A stretch of 64,000 nucleotides of DNA from Alteribacter aurantiacus DSM 18675 (GTDB lineage Bacteria; Bacillota; Bacilli; Bacillales; Salisediminibacteriaceae). Every line of letters begins with the position of its first letter. The stretch's first letter is position 1. The position numbers were made by a program, and so were the translations under genes. The stretch covers positions 1,302,001 through 1,366,000 of the forward strand of contig NZ_KE386941.1 of the NCBI RefSeq assembly GCF_000429705.1, given 5' to 3'. Shown here in pieces: positions 24,871 through 33,892 of the stretch. The notes beneath the pieces were generated by a model that saw nothing but the letters and a program-made list of their open reading frames with translations, searched no databases and was not told where the DNA came from.

Positions 24871-27800
24871 TTTACCGCCGCCTTTCTGGCTGATCCCATG
24901 GCTTCTGTAGAGAAGCTGATCGTCTCCAGAACAGTAAGGAGGGCTTCAGCTGTATCCATACTTGTCAAACAAACAATTCCGTTTTCAACCGACTCACGGC
25001 GAATTCTAAATCCATCACGTGCCGGCTGCTTTCCTTTGGTTAAGGTATTGATCACAAACTGAGTTTTTCCTTCTCGAATCGTATCCAATAGTGTCGGACT
25101 TTCTCCTCCGATTTTTGAAATAACCGTTACAGGAATGTTTTCCTCTTTAATCTTGTCTGCTGTCCCTTCCGTTGCTAAAATTCTGTATCCGATCCGGTGG
25201 AACCTGCGAACGAGTGTCATCATATCCGTTTTATCTTTATCGGCTACTGTAAAGAGGACTGAGCCGAAGGTAGGGATATTCATTCCTGACGCCACAAGAC
25301 CTTTATAGAGGGCTTTTTCAAGCGTGTCATCTTTCCCCATCACTTCTCCAGTGGATTTCATCTCGGGCCCTAATGTAATATCCACACTTCTTAATTTTGC
25401 AAAACTGAACACTGGCACCTTTACACACACTTGTTTTGCTTCAGGCAGGCACCCACTCGTAAACCCGAGGTCTTTAAGCTTCTCACCAATAATCGCTTTT
25501 GTGGCCAAGTTCGCCATGTTCACACCGGTAATCTTGCTTAAGAAAGGAACGGTCCGACTCGAGCGAGGGTTGACTTCCAGTACATATATCTCACCGTCAC
25601 ACAAAACAAACTGAATGTTCAACAGTCCTATGATATTGAGTCCTTTTGCAATGCGCATCGTATAATCCGTAAGCTTCTTTTTTAGCTTTTCGGAAAGTTG
25701 TTGCGGCGGGTATACGGCAATGGAGTCACCTGAGTGGACTCCTGCACGCTCAATGTGTTCCATAATACCCGGGATGACCACCGTTTCTCCGTCAGAAATA
25801 GCATCCACTTCTAATTCTTTTCCAAGAAGGTAGCGATCAATAAGGACCGGGTGCTTTTCATTTACCTTTACTGCTCTTTCCATGTATTTAAGGAGATCAC
25901 GTTCATGGTAAACAATTTCCATTGCACGGCCTCCGAGAACATAAGACGGTCTTACGAGTACAGGAAAACCGATTTTTTTGGCGATCAATAGTGCCTCATT
26001 TACACTTGTAGCTGTTTTCCCTTCCGGTTGCGGGATCTTAAGCTCCATCATTAGCTGCTCAAACCGGTCCCGATCCTCCGCTGTATCCATGTCTTCAAGT
26101 GAGGTACCTAGGAGGTTTACGCCTCTCTCAACAAGACCGTCAGCCAAGTTTATCGCCGTTTGACCTCCAAACTGGACGATCACACCAACAGGCATTTCAA
26201 GGTCCACAACATTCATCACGTCTTCTACTGTTAAAGGTTCGAAGTATAATTTGTCTGAAATGCTAAAGTCCGTTGATACAGTTTCAGGGTTATTATTTAT
26301 GATAATTGCTTCGTATCCCGCCTCTTGAATCGCTTGGACCGTATGAACCGTTGCATAATCGAACTCGATTCCTTGTCCTATGCGAATCGGTCCAGAGCCT
26401 AGCACTAGAATGGAAGGCTTGGAGGATACGATTGACTCATTTTCTTCTTCATATGTCCCGTAATAATACGGAGTATGAGATACAAATTCCGCGGCACACG
26501 TATCAACCATTTTGAAAACTGGAATGATACTGTGTTCTTTTCGAAAAGCTTCAACTTCTCGCTCACTTACATTCCACAGGTCTGCAATCGTTGGGTCGGA
26601 AAACCCTAGTTCCTTTGCCTCTCTTAGCACCTCTCCATCAAAAGGACGGTTATTAAGTTCCTTCTCAAGGTCAATAATCGTTCGTAACGTTTCCAAGTAA
26701 AAGAAGTCTACCTTAGTCATCTTGTGAAGCTCCTCCGTGGAGTATCCAAGGCGGATCGCTTCTGCTAAAAGGAATAATCTCTCATCATCTGCATTTTCCA
26801 ACCTGGAACGAAGCCATTCATGACTCAGTTCGTCTCGGTAAGGCACGCTAATATGATCAATGCCGTTTTCAGTCGACCGTACCGCTTTTAAAAGACTTTC
26901 TTCAAGCGTTCGTCCGATGGCCATTATTTCACCTGTGGCTTTCATCTGTGTACCCAGGGAACGGTTGGCAGAATCGAATTTGTCGAACGGCCACCTAGGT
27001 ATTTTTGTTACTACATAATCAAGTGCAGGTTCGAAACTGGCGAACGTTGTTTTCGTGATCGGATTTTCGCATTCATCCAACGTAAAGCCAGCTGCTATTT
27101 TGGCACTGAGCTTGGCAATTGGATAGCCGGTCGCTTTTGAAGCTAATGCGGATGAACGACTGACTCGCGGGTTTACTTCGATAATATAGTAATCTTCACT
27201 GTGTGGATCCAAAGCCATCTGTACGTTACAACCACCTTCTACCCCTAAAGCACGGATAATTCTGAGGGATGCATTTCTGAGCAGTTGATATTCACGGTCC
27301 GTTAACGTTTGGCTTGGGGCTACTACAATGGAATCACCGGTATGTATGCCAACCGGGTCGATGTTTTCCATGTTACATACGACAATAGCCTGATCGCTCG
27401 CATCGCGCATCACTTCGTATTCGATCTCTTTAAAGCCAGCAATACTCATCTCAATTAAACACTGGGTAACAGGGCTGTATGAGAGGCCTGCTTTCGTAAT
27501 TTCTCTTAGTTTCTCTTCATTTTTGGCAATCCCACCCCCGGTTCCTCCAAGGGTGTAGGCCGGACGTACAATGACAGGGTATCCAATCTCATTGGCAAAA
27601 TTGACCGCCTCTTCAACTGTATGAACAATCTCACTTGGTGGAACCGGTTCACCCAATTCACGCATCAGATTGCGAAACAAGTCTCGGTCTTCTGCTTTTT
27701 CAATTGCTTCAAGATTCGTTCCGAGAAGCTTTACCCCGTACTCGTCTAAAATACCGCTCTTATCCAGCTCCATTGCCATGTTTAAACCGGTTTGGCCACC

Positions 27801-28070
27801 TAACGTAGCCAAAAGGCCATCGGGTTGTTCTTGACGAATAATCCGACTCACAAACTCAAGAGTGATCGGTTCAATATATACGCGATCAGCAATAGCTTCA
27901 TCGGTCATGATCGTTGCGGGGTTGGAATTGATTAGAACTACTTCAAAACCGTCTTCTCTTAATGCCTGACAGGCTTGGGTACCTGCATAGTCAAATTCAG
28001 CCGCTTGCCCGATGACGATTGGTCCTGATCCGATTACTAATATTTTTTGAACTCCTTCTATTCTAGGCAT
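24867..28070 (-). CDS. pyrAB: Carbamoyl-phosphate synthase, large subunit (pyrimidine-specific)
   Basis: Makes carbamoyl phosphate from ammonia, bicarbonate and two ATP. Two homologous ATP-grasp halves are visible, beginning QKILVIGSGPIVIGQAAEFD and PSILVLGSGPIRIGQGIEFD, each with an NPR motif (EVNPRVSRSSAL, EVNPRSSRTVPF), then an MGS-like allosteric domain from about residue 930. I start at ATG 28070 (MPRIEGVQKI) because GAGGGG lies 7 nt upstream and the ATG sits inside the pyrAA stop region. A frame 14 codons longer has no support. 1067 aa is the expected length. Confidence 0.97.
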   Translation of the reverse strand: MPRIEGVQKILVIGSGPIVIGQAAEFDYAGTQACQALREDGFEVVLINSNPATIMTDEAIADRVYIEPITLEFVSRIIRQEQPDGLLATLGGQTGLNMAMELDKSGILDEYGVKLLGTNLEAIEKAEDRDLFRNLMRELGEPVPPSEIVHTVEEAVNFANEIGYPVIVRPAYTLGGTGGGIAKNEEKLREITKAGLSYSPVTQCLIEMSIAGFKEIEYEVMRDASDQAIVVCNMENIDPVGIHTGDSIVVAPSQTLTDREYQLLRNASLRIIRALGVEGGCNVQMALDPHSEDYYIIEVNPRVSRSSALASKATGYPIAKLSAKIAAGFTLDECENPITKTTFASFEPALDYVVTKIPRWPFDKFDSANRSLGTQMKATGEIMAIGRTLEESLLKAVRSTENGIDHISVPYRDELSHEWLRSRLENADDERLFLLAEAIRLGYSTEELHKMTKVDFFYLETLRTIIDLEKELNNRPFDGEVLREAKELGFSDPTIADLWNVSEREVEAFRKEHSIIPVFKMVDTCAAEFVSHTPYYYGTYEEENESIVSSKPSILVLGSGPIRIGQGIEFDYATVHTVQAIQEAGYEAIIINNNPETVSTDFSISDKLYFEPLTVEDVMNVVDLEMPVGVIVQFGGQTAINLADGLVERGVNLLGTSLEDMDTAEDRDRFEQLMMELKIPQPEGKTATSVNEALLIAKKIGFPVLVRPSYVLGGRAMEIVYHERDLLKYMERAVKVNEKHPVLIDRYLLGKELEVDAISDGETVVIPGIMEHIERAGVHSGDSIAVYPPQQLSEKLKKKLTDYTMRIAKGLNIIGLLNIQFVLCDGEIYVLEVNPRSSRTVPFLSKITGVNMANLATKAIIGEKLKDLGFTSGCLPEAKQVCVKVPVFSFAKLRSVDITLGPEMKSTGEVMGKDDTLEKALYKGLVASGMNIPTFGSVLFTVADKDKTDMMTLVRRFHRIGYRILATEGTADKIKEENIPVTVISKIGGESPTLLDTIREGKTQFVINTLTKGKQPARDGFRIRRESVENGIVCLTSMDTAEALLTVLETISFSTEAMGSARKAAVK

Positions 28071-29169
28071 GAACAATCCCCTCTTTCTTTGTGACTGGTT
28101 TTTTAGTATCAATTAACGTTTTAAACGCCAAGAACAGATCTTTTGCATCTTCCGGGCCAGGGCTTGCTTCGGGGTGATATTGCACACTAAATGCCGGGTG
28201 AATGGAATGACTTAGCCCTTCTACACTCTGGTCATTCACGTTGATGTGTGTAATTTCAAGATCTGTCTCACTAACCGAGCGTGGATTTACGGTGTAGCCG
28301 TGATTTTGAGAAGTAATGGCTACTTTTCCTGTTCTCAAATCTTTAACAGGATGATTTCCACCACGGTGACCAAATCGCATTTTCTCCGTTCGCGCACCTG
28401 AAGCTAGAGCAAGCAATTGATGCCCAAGACAAATGCCGAAGATCGGCACCAATCCCATTAGCTCCTTTACCGTTTCTACTGATTCCGGTATATCTTCCGG
28501 ATCTCCCGGTCCATTACTAAGCATCACTCCGTCGGGACTTAAGGCCATCACATCTTCAGCTGACGTGTTGTATGGCACAACAATCACTTCAAAACCTAAA
28601 TGGTTCAAATCTTTGATGATGCCTTTTTTTGCTCCATAGTCGATTAAAACCACTCGCTTTCCAGAAGCGGGTGTCACGTATCTGGTTTTCGTTGAAACGT
28701 GGGCCACTTGTGTTTTAGGAAAAGATTGACTTTGAAGGGTGTTCGCCACTTGTTCAACGTCTGCATCCAGATCACAAAACTTCCCTTTCATCGTTCCGTG
28801 TTCACGGATCATTCGTGTAAGTTTTCTTGTATCAATCCCCATTAACCCTGGAATATTGTTGGCTTTTAGCCATTCATCGAGTGTAACTTTACTTCTGAAG
28901 TGGCTAGGATGAACGCTTGCCGATTTAACAATAAGGCCTTTGATATATGGAGTAATCGATTCAAAATCATCGCGATTGATCCCATAATTTCCTATTAGCG
29001 GGTACGTTAAGGTCAAAATCTGATCACAATATGAAGGGTCACTCATCATTTCCTGATAACCTGTCATGGACGTGTTGAAAACCACTTCTCCATGTGTCTC
29101 TTTTGTGCTACCAAATGCTTTTCCGGTAAATGTGACTCCATTTTCTAATACGAGCATGCGCTTTTTCAT
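28063..29169 (-). CDS. pyrAA: Carbamoyl-phosphate synthase, small (glutaminase) subunit
   Basis: Hydrolyses glutamine and feeds ammonia to PyrAB. The N-terminal domain (MKKRMLVLENGVTFTG, FNTSMTGYQEMMSDPSY) precedes a class I glutamine amidotransferase domain with nucleophile Cys in GICLGHQLLAL and a His-x-Glu pair in YHPEASPGP. 368 aa. One base separates it from pyrC, and it overlaps pyrAB by 8 nt. Confidence 0.97.
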   Translation of the reverse strand: MKKRMLVLENGVTFTGKAFGSTKETHGEVVFNTSMTGYQEMMSDPSYCDQILTLTYPLIGNYGINRDDFESITPYIKGLIVKSASVHPSHFRSKVTLDEWLKANNIPGLMGIDTRKLTRMIREHGTMKGKFCDLDADVEQVANTLQSQSFPKTQVAHVSTKTRYVTPASGKRVVLIDYGAKKGIIKDLNHLGFEVIVVPYNTSAEDVMALSPDGVMLSNGPGDPEDIPESVETVKELMGLVPIFGICLGHQLLALASGARTEKMRFGHRGGNHPVKDLRTGKVAITSQNHGYTVNPRSVSETDLEITHINVNDQSVEGLSHSIHPAFSVQYHPEASPGPEDAKDLFLAFKTLIDTKKPVTKKEGIVHA

Positions 29170-29170
29170 A

Positions 29171-30451
29171 TTATCCTTCCTCCGTCCATACTTGTTTTCC
29201 GTTGAATATAGTCATCACTGGCCATCCTTTTAACACTTGATCGAAGAAAGGTGTATTTTTCCCCTTAGACACGATGTCATCTTTTGTGACCGTTTTTTCT
29301 TTGTTTAGATCAAGCACTGTAAACTCCGCTTTGCCTCCCTGTTCCAACTTTCCGAACGGTAGTTGAAATATATTTGCCGGCTTATCACTGAGCCAGCTGA
29401 TGAGTTCACCGAGGGTAAAATGCCCCGTTTCCACTAAGTTCGTATATAGAAGAGGGAAGGCAAGTTCCAGTCCAATAATGCCAAATGGCGCTTCTTCCAT
29501 CGGAAGACTTTTTTCTTCTTCTGTGTGTGGTGCATGATCAGTAGCAATAAAGTCGATCGTGCCATCAAGCAACCCGTTGAAAAGTGCTTGTTGATCTTCA
29601 CTCCCACGAAGTGGCGGATTCATTTTATAGTTGGCATCGTTACCCGGAATGTCATCTTCACATAAAAGCAAATGGTGAGGAGTCACTTCCGCCGTTACGT
29701 TTATCCCTGCTTTCTTCGCATCCCGTATGACACGTACGCTCTCTTTCGTACTTACATGGCATACGTGGTAGTGCGCACCAGCTGCTTCAGCTAAAAGGAC
29801 GTCTCTTGCAATGTGAACGGCTTCGCATACACTTGGAATGCCCGGTATATTCATTGTTTCAGAGAATCGACCTTCGTGAACGGCACCTCCATAAATCAAG
29901 CTGTTGTCTTCACAATGGGCAACAACAGCTTTGTTCAGCTTGGCTGCTCGTTTCATGGCTTCAAACATCATACCTGCTTCTTGAACGCCGACACCATCAT
30001 CTGTAAAAGCGAAAATATCTTTCTCGATCGCTTCCATGTCTACAATTTCTTTACCTGCTTCACGCACCGTAATCGACCCATAAGGGAGTACGCGAACTTT
30101 TGCGTCTTTATGTATTTTCTCTAATAAACTGGCTACGTGCGTTGGGGAGTCAGGTACAGGTCTTGTATTCGGCATGGCCGCAACAGTCGTAAATCCGCCT
30201 TTTGCTGCGGCATGAGTGCCAGTAGCGATCGTTTCCTTCGCCTCTCCACCGGGCTCTCTTAAGTGAATGTGTAAATCGACGAAACCTGGTGCAACAAGGT
30301 TTCCTCTAAGGTCAACTTCACGATCTGCTTGGACGTCATTTGAAGTTGAAATGGCTTCAATCTTTCCAGTTTCTTCATTGACCAGTACGTGAACCCCTTC
30401 TGTTAGTTTTGAGCCTTCTAAAATGATTCCGTTTTTATATACCGTTTTCAT
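29171..30451 (-). CDS. pyrC: Dihydroorotase
   Basis: Zinc amidohydrolase that cyclises carbamoyl-aspartate to dihydroorotate. Metal ligands are seen in DLHIHLREPG, further His in AHCEDNSLI and HVCHVST, and Asp in FIATDHAPHTEEEK. 426 aa fits the type I (long) dihydroorotase class of Bacilli. The ATG overlaps the pyrB stop by 4 nt, so the two genes are coupled. Confidence 0.97.
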   Translation of the reverse strand: MKTVYKNGIILEGSKLTEGVHVLVNEETGKIEAISTSNDVQADREVDLRGNLVAPGFVDLHIHLREPGGEAKETIATGTHAAAKGGFTTVAAMPNTRPVPDSPTHVASLLEKIHKDAKVRVLPYGSITVREAGKEIVDMEAIEKDIFAFTDDGVGVQEAGMMFEAMKRAAKLNKAVVAHCEDNSLIYGGAVHEGRFSETMNIPGIPSVCEAVHIARDVLLAEAAGAHYHVCHVSTKESVRVIRDAKKAGINVTAEVTPHHLLLCEDDIPGNDANYKMNPPLRGSEDQQALFNGLLDGTIDFIATDHAPHTEEEKSLPMEEAPFGIIGLELAFPLLYTNLVETGHFTLGELISWLSDKPANIFQLPFGKLEQGGKAEFTVLDLNKEKTVTKDDIVSKGKNTPFFDQVLKGWPVMTIFNGKQVWTEEG

Positions 30452-31341
30452 ACTGTCTCCTCCTTTAATGATAATGCACGTTTTAACACTGCTTTTCTAA
30501 CAGCTACTCCATTTGTAATTTGTTTAAAGATTCGAGACCTTTCACATTCAACTACAGGATCGGCAATTTCAACTCCTCGATTAAAAGGAGCCGGGTGCAT
30601 GATAATGGCCCCCGATTTCATACGTGCTTCTCTTTCTTCCGTTAAACCGTAGGTTTCATGATAGTTCTCTTTCGTCCAATCTCCTTTTTCTTCATGTCGC
30701 TCGACTTGGATGCGAAGGAGCATGATGACATCAGCCGTTTCAACAGCTTCATCCATTGATATGACGTTGCCGCACGTAATATCGTCGTCCATCCACTCGG
30801 GAGGTCCCGCAAATGATACTCGTGCACCTAACTTTCGTAACATGCGGGCATTCGTTCGTGCTACTCGACTGTGGCGCACATCTCCAATGATGACAACATT
30901 CAAATGTTGAAAAAACAGGAATTCTTGTTGAATGGTTAAGAGGTCCAGTAAGGATTGTGTAGGATGGTCACCTGCCCCGTCACCGGCGTTAATGATAGGA
31001 ATAGAGATTCCTTCGAGGCTTTTGTAATACCCCTTTTCCGGGTGACGAATGACAACGGCATCACAACCGATTGCTTCGAGGGTTTTAACGGTGTCATAGA
31101 GAGTCTCTCCTTTTTGTACACTTGAATGCTCTACATCAAAAGGAAGGACGTGAAGGCCAAGCTGGTGTTCAGCCATTTCAAAGCTTGATTTTGTACGTGT
31201 GCTTGGTTCAAAAAAGAGGTTGGCTACCGATTTTTGCTTTAAAGGCTCGCTATCCTTTTTAACAAGGAGGCTGCTTGCATCTGATAGTAGCTGATCGAGT
31301 TCAGTAGCCGTTAAATCATCTAACGTTCGTAATTGAAACAT
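30448..31341 (-). CDS. pyrB: Aspartate carbamoyltransferase, catalytic chain
   Basis: Joins carbamoyl phosphate and aspartate, the committed step of pyrimidine synthesis. Seen: carbamoyl-phosphate site FFEPSTRTKSSFE, Lys/Ser region VQKGETLYDT, HPTQSLLDLLTI, aspartate-binding LLRIQVERH, and HPAPFNRGVEI. The ATG at 31341 has AAAGGAG 7 nt upstream. A frame extension to 31407 begins inside the attenuator terminator stem and is discarded. 297 aa. No regulatory chain gene (pyrI) is present, as in other Bacilli. Confidence 0.97.
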   Translation of the reverse strand: MFQLRTLDDLTATELDQLLSDASSLLVKKDSEPLKQKSVANLFFEPSTRTKSSFEMAEHQLGLHVLPFDVEHSSVQKGETLYDTVKTLEAIGCDAVVIRHPEKGYYKSLEGISIPIINAGDGAGDHPTQSLLDLLTIQQEFLFFQHLNVVIIGDVRHSRVARTNARMLRKLGARVSFAGPPEWMDDDITCGNVISMDEAVETADVIMLLRIQVERHEEKGDWTKENYHETYGLTEEREARMKSGAIIMHPAPFNRGVEIADPVVECERSRIFKQITNGVAVRKAVLKRALSLKEETV

Positions 31342-31373
31342 GACGTTCACTCCTTTTGGTTGTTTGAAAGCGA

Positions 31374-31510
31374 TAAAAAATGCACCCTGAGGCTTCTCAG
31401 GGTGCACAATGGTGGCGCTTTGGATAGACGTAGGGAAGGTTTTCCCTACACGTCCTCTTCACGCTGTGTTGTACCCTTTCATGCCTCTCTGGACTTGATT
31501 AAAGGATGGC
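31374..31510 (-). promoter_or_regulatory. PyrR-dependent attenuator between pyrP and pyrB
   Basis: Third attenuator of the operon. The PyrR-binding loop AGTCCAGAGAGGC lies at about 31483-31495 on the minus strand and matches the PyrR consensus (ARUCCNGNGAGGYU) apart from its last base. It sits in a stem with CCTTT/AAAGG arms. The terminator hairpin is at 31381-31406 (11-bp arms TGCACCCTGAG/CTCAGGGTGCA) with a T-run at 31374-31380. PyrR bound to UMP stabilises the anti-antiterminator and so stops transcription before pyrB. Confidence 0.93.
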
Positions 31511-31596
31511 TGTTTTGTAATGATTGCTGATATTCTTATTCCAATATATTTTTGCTGTAACCAGCGTTACTGCTAATCGCGGCCCCTTCTTCATAT

Positions 31597-31679
31597 GAAG
31601 GCACTGAAAAAGTTCGTTCTTTACCTTTTTCAATGCCTTCCATGGAAGAGGGAGTCACAGCTCCTATTCTTCCATGCCT
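31597..31679. repeat. Palindromic repeat between pyrP and the pyrB attenuator (copy A)
   Basis: A 16-bp stem GAAGGCACTGAAAAAG with CTTTTTCAATGCCTTC (31597-31612 and 31625-31640, one G-T pair) is followed by a second hairpin (CATGGAAGA...TCTTCCATG, about 31641-31677). The core CACTGAAAAAG/CTTTTTCAGTG is shared with the repeat at 35475-35575, which marks both as copies of one family. The stretch starts directly after the pyrP stop. Confidence 0.7.
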
Positions 31680-32999
31680 TTAAGCGACTTCACGATCTTT
31701 TTCATTTGAAGCGAGCATCTCTTCCTCGTCAATGGTCTCGTTCTTTCTCCCAGGAAGGATGAAGTTCAGGGCAATACCTACTACCGTTGCAAGTGCCATT
31801 CCGGACACTTGAATCGCATCATTGACTTCAATGAACGCTCCACCGATCCCGATAACCAAGATGACCGATGCTATGATCAAGTTTCTCTTTTCACCCAGAT
31901 CCACTTTGTTTTCGATCATCATGCGAAGGCCGCTTGATGCGATGATTCCGAAAAGGAGAATGGATACGCCGCCCATAACCGCTGTTGGAATGGTTGTAAT
32001 CAGTGCAGATACTTTTCCAACAAACCCGAACATGATTGCCGTTACAGCTGCCCCTCCGATTACGAACACGCTGAACACTCTTGTAAGAGCTACAACCCCG
32101 ATATTTTCTCCATAAGTCGTGTTAGGAGGTGCTCCTAGGAAAGAAGAAAGGAGCGTTGCTATTCCGTCACCAAAGATGGAGCGATGTAGTCCAGGTTTTC
32201 TAATAAAGTTTTTACCTGTTACTTTACTCAAAACCATCTGGTCCCCGATATGTTCAGACAATGTCACAAGTGCGATTGGTACCATGATGAAGACAATTGC
32301 CCAGTTGAAATCCGGAGTATAAGTCACAAATGGGACTAAGAAATCTGGTGCTTGAATCCAACTCGCTTCCCTCACAGCAGTGAAATCTACCAGACCTTGT
32401 GTGAAAGCGAATGAATAACCTCCCACAATCCCGATCAAAATCGGAATCAGTCCGAAGAATCCTTTAAAGAATGCTGAGGCAACAATCGTAATGGAGAGCG
32501 TGATCAAAGCGACTGTAAAATGAATGCCGCTATAGCTTTCCGTTGCCGGATTATTCATAGCCATGTCGATGGCCACTGTTGCAAGTCCTAAACCGATCAC
32601 CATGATAACCGGTCCCACTACAATCGGGGGCAATAGGTTCATAAGCCAGTTAACTCCTGTTGCTTTAATGATTAAAGCAACAACTCCGTAGATGATTCCG
32701 GCAAAAAAGCTTCCGATCATCGCCCCTTCAGGTCCCCCGATGGAAATCGCTGCGATCAGTGGCATGATAAAGGCAAAAGACGAGCCTAAGTATGCCGGTA
32801 TTTGACCTCTTGTTACGAGGAGATAAGCAAGGGTTCCGAGACCACTTGATACTAAGGCCACTGCAGGGCTCAACCCTACAAGCATCGGAACTAGGATGGT
32901 AGCGCCAAACATGGCGAATAAATGCTGGATACTCAGGACAATCCATTTGTCTAGTCGAGGGATTTCATTGATGCCTACTGTTTCTTGTTGTTTGTTCAT
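31680..32999 (-). CDS. pyrP: Uracil permease PyrP (UraA/NCS2 family)
   Basis: Proton-coupled uracil importer in the membrane. Many hydrophobic helices (about 12-14) span the 439 aa. NCS2 features include FGATILVPMLVGLSPAVAL near helix 1, the helix-8 region VTLSEHIGDQMVLSKVTG with the functional Glu, and GAPPNTTYGENIGVVALT with its conserved Asn/Glu. The start ATG at 32999 has GGAGGAATTAAC just upstream; the frame to 33023 would encode the ribosome site itself. It lies between two attenuators, so it is repressed when UMP is high. Confidence 0.96.
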   Translation of the reverse strand: MNKQQETVGINEIPRLDKWIVLSIQHLFAMFGATILVPMLVGLSPAVALVSSGLGTLAYLLVTRGQIPAYLGSSFAFIMPLIAAISIGGPEGAMIGSFFAGIIYGVVALIIKATGVNWLMNLLPPIVVGPVIMVIGLGLATVAIDMAMNNPATESYSGIHFTVALITLSITIVASAFFKGFFGLIPILIGIVGGYSFAFTQGLVDFTAVREASWIQAPDFLVPFVTYTPDFNWAIVFIMVPIALVTLSEHIGDQMVLSKVTGKNFIRKPGLHRSIFGDGIATLLSSFLGAPPNTTYGENIGVVALTRVFSVFVIGGAAVTAIMFGFVGKVSALITTIPTAVMGGVSILLFGIIASSGLRMMIENKVDLGEKRNLIIASVILVIGIGGAFIEVNDAIQVSGMALATVVGIALNFILPGRKNETIDEEEMLASNEKDREVA

Positions 33000-33024
33000 T
33001 GTTAATTCCTCCTTTTTTTGCAAA

Positions 33025-33143
33025 CAAAAAACCTCTTTGTTCCCAAAGAGGTATCATCTGCCTAGTTAATACACGGATCGTGTACACTGGAGGAGAGTAC
33101 CCCTTCTCGGCCTCACGGGACCGAGTTAAAGGGAGGTTTTTTG
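33025..33143 (-). promoter_or_regulatory. PyrR-dependent attenuator between pyrR and pyrP
   Basis: Second attenuator. The PyrR-binding hairpin CTCGGTCCCGTGAGGCCGAG lies at 33106-33125. Antiterminator arms AACCTCCC upstream can pair with the terminator region. The terminator stem is ACCTCTTT/AAAGAGGT (33031-33038 and 33045-33052) followed by a T-run at 33026-33030. It controls pyrP and everything downstream. Confidence 0.94.
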
Positions 33144-33149
33144 TTTTCT

Positions 33150-33686
33150 TTACCTTTGTAAAATAACAACTTCATCGATCTGATCGACTTCACTTAGCCT
33201 TGCTTCAACAACTTCAGACTTGCTTGTTGGTACATTTTTACCGATAAAATCAGGCCTGATTGGCAACTCTCTATGGCCTCGATCGATGAGAACAGCCAAT
33301 TGGATTTGCGCCGGTCTGCCAAGGTCGATGAGAGCATCGAGTGCCGCTCTTACGGTACGGCCGGTATAGAGTACGTCATCGACCAAAATCACTTTTTTAT
33401 TTGTAATGTCAGTCGAGATATCCGTACCTTTAATTTCAGGTTCTTCATTTTTCGTCTTAACAGTTAAATCGTCGCGGTACAAGGTAATGTCAACCTCTCC
33501 GACCTCAATCGATTCCCCTTCAATCTGTTGGATACGCTCTGCTAAACGATTGGCGATATAGATGCCTCTTGTTTTAATTCCTACAAGCACACAATTCTCA
33601 ATCCCTTTGTTTCGTTCAATAATTTCGTGGGCGATTCGCGTAAGCGCTCGGCCTATTGCTTTTTCGTCGAGAATCCCTTTACTCAT
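33150..33686 (-). CDS. pyrR: Bifunctional pyr attenuation protein / uracil phosphoribosyltransferase PyrR
   Basis: RNA-binding regulator that, with UMP or UTP, binds the three attenuator loops of this operon; it also has weak UPRTase activity. Seen: ILDEKAIGRALTRIAHEIIERNKG at the N-terminus, KTRGIYIANRLAERI, and the PRPP motif VILVDDVLYTGRTVRAALD. The ATG at 33686 follows GAGGTGG; an ATG at 33707 would add residues absent from relatives. 178 aa. It is the first gene of the operon. Confidence 0.97.
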   Translation of the reverse strand: MSKGILDEKAIGRALTRIAHEIIERNKGIENCVLVGIKTRGIYIANRLAERIQQIEGESIEVGEVDITLYRDDLTVKTKNEEPEIKGTDISTDITNKKVILVDDVLYTGRTVRAALDALIDLGRPAQIQLAVLIDRGHRELPIRPDFIGKNVPTSKSEVVEARLSEVDQIDEVVILQR

Positions 33687-33710
33687 CTTGCCACCACCTC
33701 GTTTCATCCA

Positions 33711-33827
33711 TATAAAAACCCCTCACAGTCAGCCTGAGAGGGGTTGATCGCATCATTCAAGTTATACCATGTGCATAAAAAGATGCACGGGTCACTTTGC
33801 GTTTTCCTTCTCAGTCTCACGGGACTG
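33711..33827 (-). promoter_or_regulatory. PyrR-dependent attenuator in the pyr leader
   Basis: First attenuator, in the leader before pyrR. The PyrR loop CAGTCCCGTGAGACTG is at 33812-33827. The terminator stem pairs AACCCCTC with GAGGGGTT (33717-33724 and 33738-33745) and is followed on the minus strand by a TTTTT run. It lies about 30 nt downstream of the predicted transcription start. Confidence 0.95.
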
Positions 33828-33863
33828 TATTTAAAGGGCGTATTCACTTTTTAATCTGTGGTT

Positions 33864-33892
33864 ATTATCACACGTGAGTCAGTTGAAGTCAA
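33864..33892 (-). promoter_or_regulatory. pyr operon promoter
   Basis: On the minus strand TTGACT (33887-33892), a 17-nt spacer, then GATAAT (33864-33869) preceded by TGT, giving an extended -10. It overlaps the end of rluD, so the pyr operon begins right at the rluD stop. No rluD terminator is visible, so some read-through from lspA-rluD is possible. Confidence 0.88.

Noticed and set aside
31342..31407. N-terminal extension of pyrB
   Set aside because: The extra 22 codons lie in the attenuator terminator stem; the ribosome site and homology support ATG at 31341.
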